From contig CAXIUT010000125.1 in assembly GCA_964035545.1 (NCBI GenBank), positions 1-20,719 on the forward strand: a stretch of DNA of 20,719 bases, in the 5' to 3' direction. Below are positions 1 through 8,264 of this stretch, piece by piece. Below the pieces are notes generated by a model, which made no database searches, was not told where the DNA came from, and saw only the letters and a program-made list of their open reading frames with translations. The translations under genes were made by a program, and so were the position numbers. The stretch is from Bugula neritina. Its lineage: Eukaryota > Bryozoa > Gymnolaemata > Cheilostomatida > Bugulidae. The stretch's first letter is position 1. Each line of letters starts with the position of its first letter.

Positions 1-81
1 CCCAACCCCAACCCCAACCCCAACCCCCAACCCCAAACCCCAAACCCCAAACCCCAACCCCCAACCCCAACCCCAAACCCC
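1..81. repeat. Telomere, C-rich strand, mixed CCCCAA/CCCCAAA/CCCCCAA
   Basis: The window starts inside a tandem array on the C-rich strand and leaves it at position 81, so this is a native chromosome end. Units are mostly CCCCAA, interspersed with several CCCCAAA units and two CCCCCAA units; no CCCAAA or CCCCAAAA units are seen. The G-strand equivalent is GGGGTT with GGGGTTT and GGGGGTT variants, the kind of heterogeneity expected from a telomerase that mis-steps on its template. A uniform CCCCAA array would look more like Tetrahymena, and CCCCAAAA like hypotrichs. Confidence 0.97.
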
Positions 82-359
82 TGAGTTTCCATGTTGTTGT
101 AATAACTAATAATAATATGACCAATAATATATCATCTTAATATCATAAATAAGCTAAATAGTCAATATTAAAGAGTTGATAATATAGAAGCATAATCCTA
201 TAATAGCTGACATAATCAAAGGGGTCTCATGGTCGAGAGCAGAAAGTATTATTAGGTTGAACAGTTTATGGATCTAACATGTCTAAAATAATTATCAGCC
301 ACTCCTACAGGCTGTAAATTTTGCATTCCTTTTATTCATATTCAAAACTAGTCTGAATA
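82..359. other. Subtelomeric spacer
   Basis: About 280 bases of AT-rich sequence between the telomere and the stop codon of the first gene, which is transcribed toward the telomere. It should hold that gene's 3' untranslated region. A 70-codon TGA-free plus-strand frame (229-441) runs through it and into the antisense of the first gene. I see no homology or composition that supports it as a gene. Confidence 0.5.
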
Positions 360-1199
360 TCATTCTTAGGTGCTCCATAAGATTTTAAACTACACTGCTG
401 TCTTACCACTCGAATAAGTCAATGCTTTATCTTTCTGAGGCACCCAGCTACGTTGCGTAGATGTCTTCTCCTTCTAATCTCCCTCTTCCTTTTTATTCTC
501 ACAAAAACATAGTAGTTATTGGCTTGGACTGTCTGCTCAAGAGTAGCCTGTCTGTAGTTACCAGCTGGTCTTTGATTATTGCTATACTATGATTGCGTTC
601 TAGAGCGCAGAGAGTTGTCGACTTATGTGGGATACTTTCCTTTGAATTATGAGACGTAGTTCGTGTATTTTTAGTTTTTGTGGATGTTGTGGTAAAGATG
701 ATTTGAAATCAGAAACCATACATAAGAACTTGTCTGTCTGAGTTGGTTTATACGCTTGTCATAGGGTAAAGTTTCTGGACAGGTTTTTACTTCAGAATAA
801 GGATGAATAGATGTGCCTTTAACGCTAGATGAAGTCTTAGTAAAAGGTTTTTTTCATTTAGCCATAGCTAGATTGTTGTTAATGATTGGGATATTCTGCT
901 TTCATGACTGTCCACATCAGGTTTCTACATTATTATTGAGTTACGATTCCATCATCAAGAACGATTCTGTTAGCTGTCTCCCATTTAGTTCTTCTTTATA
1001 ATCTTGGAAGTGCTCTTTGGAAACCTCTACCGTTCAAGAGCAACGATATCTTCTTCTCTTGGTCTTGGCTATATGATGAAAATAAATACTGCTTTTGTGA
1101 GTTACTCTCTGAAGGCCTGCTTAGGGTACAATCTTTACTCGTACCAGTTTACCCATTAATGATTTTTTTGTTGAAAACCATCGCAAGTTTGTTGCACAT
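360..1199 (-). CDS. Subtelomeric hypothetical protein, spliced
   Basis: I do not recognise the family. On the minus strand, with TAA/TAG read as Gln, a frame starting at ATG 1199 or 1181 runs to TGA at 362-360. It is interrupted by GT..AG introns at 790-823 (34 nt) and 474-508 (35 nt). From the 1181 start the spliced length is 753 nt, an exact number of codons (250 aa). Both junctions restore one frame that would otherwise hit TGA. The product is polar, rich in Gln, Ser and Arg, with no membrane segment. The C-terminus after the second intron (KEKTSTQRSWVPQ) only reads with the splice. A stretch around 620-690 reads as exon but could hide another intron. The first gene ends only 279 nt from the telomere and is somewhat richer in GC than its flanks. 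Confidence 0.6.
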
Positions 1200-1831
1200 A
1201 AGCCATTATGATAAAATTATTGAAATTATTGTAACTTAGATAGTTATTATTGCATTTATATCTAAATAATACTCATAGATTAATATAAATAAAGATAAAA
1301 AAACGATATCAACTTCGAATATTTTGGAGAATTTTAATCTAAAAAATATCTATTACTTCTCCAGATTACCAAGTAAATTTATATTATTTTAAATCTGCTT
1401 TTTTTAATTTATTGTTCTCCTTATCGACAAGCAAATTACTTTTTGTTAGTTTTTTTATTAACTATTTAGTTTTCAACTTAATTTGTTAATTAATCGAGAG
1501 ATTATTGTATATTTTTAAAAGGTTGAACTTTGTCCTTTATCAACTTTATTTCAATTTTTATTTCATAGTTTTATTTGCCAAGTTTTATTTGTATAACATT
1601 TTTCGATTTTTAACTGCCCAGTTTATCTCTTTATTTTTATTTTTTGTTTTAAATTTTTTCATTATTTTTAGAGGATTGATCTTTGATTTTTTTTATTTTT
1701 AGAAGTATTCTTTTTTCTGTATATTTATTGTGGTGCATTATGAATAAGTTTCTAGCTTTTCTTTGATTAAAATATGAAATTTTCAAAAAACAAACGATTG
1801 CATTCTTAGATTCTAAATATAGAGTTTTCAA
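1200..1831 (-). CDS. Possible upstream exon(s) of the subtelomeric gene, or a separate small gene
   Basis: A TGA-free minus-strand frame with UAR as sense starts at ATG 1831 and stays open to TGA at 1036-1034 (265 codons). Composition is Lys/Gln/Ile-rich with coiled-coil character in the middle (LTNQVENQIVNKK). This DNA is very AT-rich, so an open frame is weaker evidence than elsewhere. One GT..AG intron of 65 nt, removing the region just below the 1199 ATG, would join this frame to the 360-1199 gene. The total (1338 nt coding) is then an exact multiple of three, giving one 445-residue protein. Whether it is a 5' extension, a separate gene or chance cannot be settled from sequence alone. If non-coding, the stretch 1200-1948 is the promoter region shared with the plus-strand gene at 1949. 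Confidence 0.4.
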
Positions 1832-1948
1832 ATTAATCCAATAATCTTTTAAATAAGATATTTATTCTCTCAAAATAAATTAGATAAATATACAATAATA
1901 GTGTTTAAAATAAACGGTTAATAATCGAAATAATTAATCCTCCCAATA

Positions 1949-3025
1949 ATGCAAACATCAAAAAGACAATCATCAAATGCATCACCAACATCCCAATCTC
2001 ATTTACCTCCCCACCCATCCAAAAGAAATCTATAGTATGATTTAGATTCGTAACGTATCTAAAAAATATCTATAATTTATGAAAAAAAATTCTAAAAGAA
2101 CATCTAACATAATAAAGCTATCTCTTCAAAGAGAAAGATATCAAAAGAATTATATAAAATAACTAAAAACTATTCAAGTCTATCATCATAGAACGCATTA
2201 AGAAAAATCAAAATTTTGTATAAGAACTCAAATATAAAATACAAGAAAATGGTAAGAACAACATAAACTGTAAATTCATTCTCTAAAATAAAAAATACAA
2301 TAAGAAATTGAATAAAAAATCAACAACCTGGACTCAAAAAATAGTTAAAATCAATAATGATTTTTGGTAGAAAAGAACAATCATACAAAGAAGTTATCTA
2401 AAAATTAATGACTGCTCTAGCTACAGCACAAAAAAACACATCAACAACTACATACCAAATTAACCACTCAAATGCAAGCAGTCAATAAATATCTTCAATC
2501 TTTGTCATCAACCAGAAAAGATAGTCATGTCCTAGCCAATGCCATCCATACTATCGTCTAATAAATCAATTTAAGACAATAAAATTCAGTGATTTCGTCT
2601 AAATCTGGAGAATAGATCAGTTTGGATTAGATATAGCTACCTGCAGCTCAACAAGCTCAAGTAGATGAGGCGTAATCTGGTTTATAGATGGGGTAAGGAT
2701 CTCTTGAAAAGCAGATGCAGAGTTGGTTAATTCGTTTGATATGTTTTGGGACTATTTTAAAAAGAAAATGAAGATTGTCTAAAAAAGATGATCACTCTAA
2801 CTTAAAATTATCGACAACCTACATAGTTGCTATAATAGAAAATCTTTCCAGCCATTCTCTAGCTTCTAGCAACAAATATGAAAAAAAAATCAAGAGAAAG
2901 GTATTCAATATTTACAAGGTTCTTCTGGAATAAAAGAATGGTCAAATTCTCATATCGAACTTCGTAACATAGACAACCTATCATAACTATAGATCAATAA
3001 TGGATGGGGACATTTCAATAACTGA
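1949..3025 (+). CDS. Coiled-coil hypothetical protein with at least five short introns
   Basis: Family not recognised. The start is ATG 1949. Five GT..AG introns restore a single coding path: 2055-2098 (44 nt), 2270-2304 (35 nt; a 53-nt version from 2252 is also in frame), 2344-2375 (32), 2393-2420 (28) and 2734-2764 (31). Each is needed because the unspliced frame hits TGA. The protein opens with a Ser/Pro/Gln-rich segment. About 230 residues of strongly heptad-like, Gln/Lys-rich helix follow (for example QNFVQELKYKIQEN and NQIEQKINNLDSKN), then a Gln-rich amphipathic stretch. The 3' end is unresolved: three frames are open after about 2820, with possible stops at 2881, 3025 or 3105. I chose 3025 because the last about 48 codons of that frame look coding and it avoids overlap with the convergent gene. 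A structural or axonemal role is possible but unproven. Confidence 0.6.
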
Positions 3026-3091
3026 AAGCTAAAGAGGATAAAAAAAGAAATAAACTTTTTTTGATTGTTTTTATTTATTTAACTATGATAA

Positions 3092-4599
3092 TCATTTCTA
3101 GTTGAGAGTTTTTTCCAAATTTATCTACAAAATACCCTATCTAACATGTGATTTATTGTTATTCCATTTTTTTGACAATAGTTTTGAAAAAAAATATTTT
3201 GGCTTTACATTTTCAACGATTGACATTTCTTCTTTACTCAAAAATTATCTCTAGTGCTCATCTTTTTGATTGTTCAAATAAAATGATGGAGTGTGATGGT
3301 CAATGTTCTCTCTTTAAGAATTTTATTTCTACCATTCTAGTCTTTCAGAAATCTTTTTAATTATAAAGATGCTGAATTTACTTAATATCTTTTTATTTCT
3401 TAAAATTTATATAGCTTTTTTCTTCTTTTTTATATGTTAAGTGGAGATTGAGGACTGAGCCTAAGATGAAGACTAAGATATTTATGATTGTTTTGGAGCT
3501 AGATCAATAGGATTGTCCATAAAAAGAAAAGTCTTGATAGTTAAATCCTCTATGAAATTAATCTTATTCTTATTAATCAGTTTTCAGGTTAAATTCTTTT
3601 TTATTTTAACAACTTTATTACTAACATCTATCTTTTGATGAGGACTAATTGATAACCTCTACTTGAAAGACATATCAGTTTTTTTTCGATGATCCAAAGC
3701 AAAAATTACTAAACTGGTGGATAAGGTTCATCTTCTACTTTATTTTGAAGTGAACTTCTACGAGAAGAAGGGTCTGTTGTCTTTATTTATGCAAACTTAT
3801 TGTTTGTGTTAAGTGTGTCTCCTTTCTTTCGAAGTCAAATCAGATAACATCTGATATACATTTTTCTGTTGATTTGGTTTTTCTTTTTTTCTATTATTTA
3901 TCTTCTTTATTTTCCTGCTAATTTTTCTCATTAATTACCGATGAAAACTTTAGGCAATACAAAATTATGATTTTTCTTTACATAGGTTTTCTTTTAAAAT
4001 TTACATTGGTTGGCTAGATTTACTCTCTTCAACTTTCTTTTATTTTTCTATTCATATCAAAAAGACTTGTCTTTTTTTAGAATAGCTGGTCTACCAGTCA
4101 AAGATGCATAAGGATCAGCTTTGTTTACATGCTGGTTTGATGTTTATGATATTTAAGTTAAAGTTGCAGGCATATTCAAATCAGATTATGATTTTTTGTG
4201 TCTATGATTTAGTTTAAATGGGCATAAAAAATTTGTTTTCTTTAGTTTTTTTATTTAAGCAGATTCCTTATACTTATTTTATTCTTTTTTCGGACTATGA
4301 GTCAACCAATATTTTTCAATCAAACGATCTAATTATTCTTTAGTATTAAAGAGGGTCATTAGTATTTTGATCAAGTCTTCTTAACATTCGAATAATAAGT
4401 TGTTTTCTGAACTAATAATGTTTCCATTTATCGATATAGTATGCCAAATTTCCCCATTAATGGATATTTTTACATTGCATACAAAATAGCAGTTTGAGCC
4501 TTAACTTTACACTCTGGAGACTGATAGGGCAGTAGTTTAAAGATCTATTGAATTACAACAGGCATGTTATTTTCCATGGGTTTAGAGGATCTGACTCAT
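3092..4599 (-). CDS. Hypothetical protein, about 461 aa, spliced
   Basis: Not recognised. The model starts at ATG 4599 and ends at TGA 3094-3092. Introns are 4048-4094 (47 nt), 3709-3738 (30) and 3569-3613 (45). The spliced length of 1386 nt is exactly 462 codons, which supports the joins. The N-terminal 90 residues look globular (motif around FECQEDLIKILMTLF). The middle is basic, with many Lys and Arg. The C-terminal half is Ser/Gln-rich, then basic and helical. There is no membrane segment or known catalytic motif. Two points are uncertain. The 5' end has two other TGA-free frames with their own ATGs (about 4621 and 4567). The 47-nt intron joins what could also be two tandem genes, the first ending at TGA 4059-4057. 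It is convergent with the coiled-coil gene upstream. Confidence 0.55.
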
Positions 4600-4725
4600 C
4601 TGGGTGTTTTAGTTTATCCATTGTTATTTTAAAATAATTGGCGGTCACCACACTAATCGATTAGCTTTTAAATTAAGTTTAAAGTTTATTTTAAATATAG
4701 ATTAGTAAGATATTTAATGGTGATA

Positions 4726-5071
4726 TCAGTTTGTCATCTTCCCTTTTATCTTTATATACTTTTGGACCTTGAATGGCAATCAACATATAATCTTTATCCG
4801 GAGTAAACCATAATTTCTTCATTTCTTGTTTTTAATCCTTAAAAAGGAAAGATCGTTTAATAGGATCCAAATCTCTAACAAGACTACGAGCTTTAGCTGT
4901 AAGTAAAGAAATGTATTTAGCATAATCATCACCTTAATAGCATTTGAGTTACTTTATTTTTTGTTAAGTTCGAAGGTAGTTCGTACAATACCTCCTTGAT
5001 AGTTTACAATGAGAATTCCCTTGACAGCTGTTTTTGATTCGGTTTATTGTTTCGTCCACAAGTTATGCCAT
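4726..5071 (-). CDS. Dynein light chain, roadblock/LC7 type
   Basis: Roadblock/LC7 proteins are small (about 96-100 aa) homodimeric light chains that bind dynein intermediate chains on cytoplasmic and axonemal dynein. The match is clear: VKGILIVNYQGG, then ARSLVRDLDP and TPDKDYMLIAIQGP, aligned with the family's GIIVVN, ARSTVRDIDPQ and APDKDYFLIVIQNP. A 20-nt intron (4933-4952) is certain from the frame. A 22-nt intron at 4738-4759 gives a stop right after the IQGP motif. Without it the frame runs on for over 130 codons beyond the family's normal end. The start MAQLVDETINRI matches the family's N-terminal helix but lies in a different frame from the body. A +1 shift is needed at an A5 run (5031-5035 in plus coordinates). 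The alternative is a 40-nt intron that deletes the helix. It is divergent from the centrin-like gene. Confidence 0.88.
4933..4952 (-). other. Intron, 20 nt, in the roadblock gene
   Basis: On the minus strand this 20-nt block begins GTAACT and ends TTAAG. Removing it joins the strand after NKKQ to SDDYAKYISLL and keeps the roadblock alignment continuous. Reading through it shifts the frame away from the conserved ARSLVRDLDP motif. Confidence 0.85.
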
Positions 5072-5238
5072 TTAAGTTGCAATTATTATTATCATTCAAA
5101 TAAAAACTAAAACTATCAATCAACCATCTTCCCTTCCATTTTTATTCCATTCATATTGATTTGACTGAAACCTTTAAGTGAATAGTTTATTTTTTAAGTT
5201 TTATTAGATATTTTGAAAAAAGACAAACAATCATTTCA
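5072..5238. promoter_or_regulatory. Divergent promoter region between roadblock and centrin-like genes
   Basis: A 167-bp AT-rich spacer separates two start codons that face away from each other, so both promoters must lie here or within the genes. No TATA box or other named element is recognised. The pairing of a dynein light chain with a centrin-type protein is suggestive of shared ciliary regulation, but this is inference. Confidence 0.4.
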
Positions 5239-5783
5239 ATGGATATTAGTACAATACATGCAAAAAGAAAGATGATGGCCAGCTTTAATGCTCACGACTA
5301 CTAACGTCCAGGAGTTTCACCTGAATAAATAATTGACATGAAGGAAGTCTTTGATCTTTTTGATGTAGAAGCTCAAGGTTTAGTCAAAATATAAGGTATT
5401 CTATATTTCATCTAGACATGATCACTGCACTAAATACTCTAGGAAGTTAATCTAAAAGACAAACCCTGTATTTGATGCTGAAAGAGGAGATCAAGAATAA
5501 TGAAACCCATATGGACTTCATAGAGTTTTTATAGCTAATTACAAGCAGGGTATCTAGGAAAGATACTAGACGAGATATGAAGAAGATATTCAGTATGTTA
5601 GACGAAGATAAGACAGGCTTAATATCTGTGACAACATTGAAGAAGGTAGTAAGTGATCTCGGAGATAATATCGATTAATCTGAGTTAAGAGAAATGATTG
5701 AAAACGCTGATTTAGACCGAGATGGGATGGTTAATGAGGAAGATTTTTATTTGACTATGACAAATAAAAATAATAAACACTGA
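5239..5783 (+). CDS. Centrin-like (caltractin family) EF-hand protein
   Basis: Centrins are about 170-residue calcium-binding proteins of basal bodies and contractile fibres. This gene encodes 174 aa from ATG 5239 to TGA 5781-5783, with one 20-nt intron (5396-5415) that splits a codon and is certain from the frame. The sequence follows the family throughout: SPEQIIDMKEVFDLFD before EF1, FIEFLQLITSR after EF2, then RDMKKIFSMLDEDKTG and MIENADLDRDGMVNEEDF. Loop 4 (DLDRDGMVNEED) is a canonical calcium loop. Loop 3 (DEDKTGLISVTT) lacks the final acidic residue. Loops 1 (DVEAQGLVKIQD) and 2 are degenerate, so probably only the last site binds calcium strongly. The N-terminal extension is short and basic, as in centrins. 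It could equally be a divergent centrin paralogue typical of expanded ciliate families. Confidence 0.9.
5396..5415 (+). other. Intron, 20 nt, in the centrin-like gene
   Basis: It runs from GTATTC to TCTAG. Splicing joins codon base G to AC, giving Asp, and continues into the conserved DMITALNTLG helix. Without removal the EF1-EF2 linker is lost. Confidence 0.93.
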
Positions 5784-6094
5784 TTATTGAAGTTATTGAT
5801 AATATGACAAGATTATCAATCAGTTATTGTTAAATTAAACTTAATCACTATTATTGATTTAAAAATAAGTGTTTTCAAGGTTAATTATTGATTATTATCA
5901 TCTTCCATAACTTTTTAAACCTTAACGGAAAAAACAAAAGTAGCGTTTTTTTTAAAAATAAAGATAGGCAAGAATATTTAGACCAAATTATCGGGTATAA
6001 AAGAGGTCAGAAGGCTTTGATTTTTATAAAATAGTTGATAAATAGTTGTCAGTATGAATTTATCACATATTAATATCGAATTAAATATGATATT
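5784..6094. other. Intergenic region, AT-rich, with a perfect hairpin
   Basis: This 311-bp spacer lies between the centrin-like stop and the Myb-like start, both on the plus strand. Just after the centrin stop there is a perfect 9-bp inverted repeat (5795-5803 ATTGATAAT, 5812-5820 ATTATCAAT, 8-nt loop), followed by more ATTGATT-like direct and inverted copies up to about 5900. It must hold the 3' end of one gene and the promoter of the next. I see no RNA gene. Confidence 0.6.
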
Positions 6095-6768
6095 ATGTAT
6101 AATATGTAAGAAAGTTAAGAGTTTAGTATCAATATTGAGTAGTCAATAAGTGATTAAGACCGTCTCATGAACAGAAAAAAGTATAGCCCTGTTATTGGAT
6201 AAAGTTTTGGTAAGTGGACATAAGAATAAAACGCTAAATACATTGCCTACCTTTAAGTTTATAGAGATAAATTCCGCAACAAAAAAATGCGAAGGTAAAT
6301 CATTTTTAACTTAGAATTCAAAAATTTTACAAGCAAATGTCATAATTCATCAAGACTCGTAGTTCTCTTCAATGTCGGAGTCATCACCAAAAATTATAAG
6401 CTAAATATCGTTATAGTAATAGAATTATCGCTGACTATAAAAGAAATAATGATTTAACACTTTACCATATGTAAAAATAAAGTCTTTTACTTTTTCTTTA
6501 ATCTATTAGAACTAAACTCCCTAAAAAATAAAAGCTACCTTTAGTAAACCAATCAATTGAAATTCAAACAGACTTATCAGGAACAAGCCTTCAATTCATC
6601 ACTTTTGACCAATATAAGTTGATGAATTAACAAAATAACTTCAAAATAATTGTTCCTACATATCTGACTTATGGCATGTCGAACAGCTAACAGATGAAAA
6701 CCTCAGAAAGAATAACAAGTGAAAGTTCTTTACATTATTAACCTCTTGGGAAGATGAAATAACAATGA
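6095..6768 (+). CDS. Myb/SANT-like DNA-binding protein (SHHQK type)
   Basis: Two exons, 6095-6294 and 6315-6768, are split by a 20-nt intron and give 217 codons plus TGA. An alternative in-frame ATG lies at 6104. The start of the repeat reads SFGKWTQEQNAKYIAYL, the tryptophan-led first helix of a Myb/SANT repeat. The spliced continuation gives KFYKQMSQFIKTRSSLQCRS followed by HHQK, the recognition-helix signature related to the plant SHAQKYF Myb class and common in ciliate single-repeat Myb proteins. The C-terminal about 110 residues are basic, then Ser/Thr/Gln-rich and probably disordered. Such proteins bind DNA in the nucleus and act in transcription. With Glu instead of Gln for UAR the helix would read WTEEENAKYI, closer to the Myb consensus, which bears on the code question. 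Confidence 0.85.
6295..6314 (+). other. Intron, 20 nt, in the Myb-like gene
   Basis: It begins GTAAAT and ends CTTAG. Splicing creates an AGA codon and joins helix 1 to the KFYKQMSQFI recognition half of the repeat, which lies in a different frame in the DNA. Confidence 0.92.
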
Positions 6769-6994
6769 TTTTTTAAATTATGTTGTTCTTAGATATTTTG
6801 TAAAGAACCTATTCTCTTTGATCATCAATAACTACATTATTAATAGATCAATATCATTGAAAACCTTAAAAATAAGGAGATAATAATGATAATAGACCTC
6901 AATCAATATTTTTAAAAGTCTTCACTCTGATAGATTTAATAAACCTGAAACTGTATTATTACTAACAGGCTAATTTGAATTTAATATAACAAAA
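6769..6994. other. Intergenic spacer
   Basis: A 226-bp AT-rich spacer between two plus-strand genes, holding the 3' end of the Myb-like gene and the promoter of the RING/B-box gene. No recognisable element. Confidence 0.5.
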
Positions 6995-8205
6995 ATGAAT
7001 AATCACCAAAATGATCAATGTGCCATCTGCTCCCATCAACCAGAAGACATGTTAATCCTCTCATGTGCCCATCACCTGTGTCTTGATTGTGCCACAGAAC
7101 TCTTCACTGCCTCCCCTAATCAAAATCATCTTCAGTGCTAAATCTGCCTAGTTAATACTCCTCTTGATAACTAAACAGTTAGATGCCTAAGAGACCTTGG
7201 AAATTAAAATATTTCAAATACTCCAAGTCCTACTAAGCCTCTAGAAGTGCATATACCTCGACCTCCCAAATAAAGTAGAGGCCTATAGTGTATGGAACAT
7301 AGAGAAAAGTCTTTGTATTTTTGTTTTGATTGTCAAAATGCATAGATATGCTCTTAATGTATATTGTAGGGAGGTCATGCTGGACATAATATCATGACCA
7401 TAAAGAAATCAATGAAAAATTTATCTGACAAAATCGTAGAAAATACAAAATCATTATAATCATTGAAAATAAAGATAGCTGATGGCTGTGAATCAGTAAG
7501 AGGCTACAAATAAACATTGGTTGCAGACTATCAATAAAAACAGATGACTTTGAAAAGATTATTTGAAGTATTTATTGATTAACATAGGGAATAATGAAAG
7601 AAATAAACTAAAGATACACCTCACTCTAGAATAGCCTTCAAAATTATTCTAGAAGGTCTATCGAGATATTGGAAGGTAGAGTTTAAGAATTAAAAAGTAA
7701 AATATAGTTCATTAATCATGGTATTAGTTAGAATAAACAAAGTCTACAAAAAAGAGATCAAATATCTATTTTGAAGAGATACATTCAAATTGAATCAAAA
7801 AAAGATTTATTTTCAAGCTAAGTTGTTAATATCTATCCCAAATCATCCAAAGAACTCAATTTATCATATGAAAACTAATGCTTTAGAGACCTTTAAACTT
7901 TACTAACCAAACTAACATGGAGTGAACATTCATAGCAAGAACCTCAATTAAGATAAAACAAAATAAACTATCAAAATAATATTCATCTAGAATCATCAAT
8001 GATGGGTCTTTCCCCCGATTAATCAAAAATAGGCAATATTCCTTACTATCACGAAGACCACATCGACCGCGAATACATAAACATCGACAGCGCAAACAAA
8101 TACTCAGGAATAAAAGGTAGTTCAAGACGTTTATAGCTGAGCCGCTCAATGAACAATGCTACAAATATAATCAATCGGTTACAAGGTCGAGTGAAACGTT
8201 AATGA
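6995..8205 (+). CDS. RING finger + B-box protein (TRIM-like N-terminal half), candidate E3 ubiquitin ligase
   Basis: Exons 6995-7567 and 7588-8205 encode 396 aa. The N-terminus is a complete C3HC4 RING: Cys9, Cys12, Cys24, His26, Cys29, Cys32, Cys48 and Cys51. A complete B-box 2 follows: Cys99, His102, Cys110, Cys113, Cys119, Cys122, His128 and His131 (CMEHREKSLYFC then GGHAGH). After it comes a coiled coil of about 150 residues (LEGRVQELKSKIQFI). A polar C-terminal tail with an acidic/Tyr patch (YYHEDHIDREY) and a basic end follows. RING proteins of this build recruit E2 enzymes and ubiquitinate targets bound by the C-terminus. The usual TRIM C-terminal SPRY domain is absent here but occurs in the next gene, 59 nt downstream. 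The protein is RING-B-box-coiled-coil only, unless the two genes are transcribed together. Confidence 0.9.
7568..7587 (+). other. Intron, 20 nt, in the RING/B-box gene
   Basis: It runs from GTATTT to ACATAG, in phase 0. Without splicing the frame reaches TGA at 7595. With splicing it continues for 206 further codons (including the stop) as a clean coiled coil and tail. Confidence 0.92.
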
Positions 8206-8264
8206 TATACTCTTAATATATAGCTTTTTAATGCATTATAGATTTTTACATATTTGATATAATT

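Noticed and set aside
229-441. Plus-strand 70-codon frame starting MVESRKYYQ near the telomere
   Set aside because: Its second half is antisense to the spliced subtelomeric gene, and nothing supports transcription away from the telomere here.
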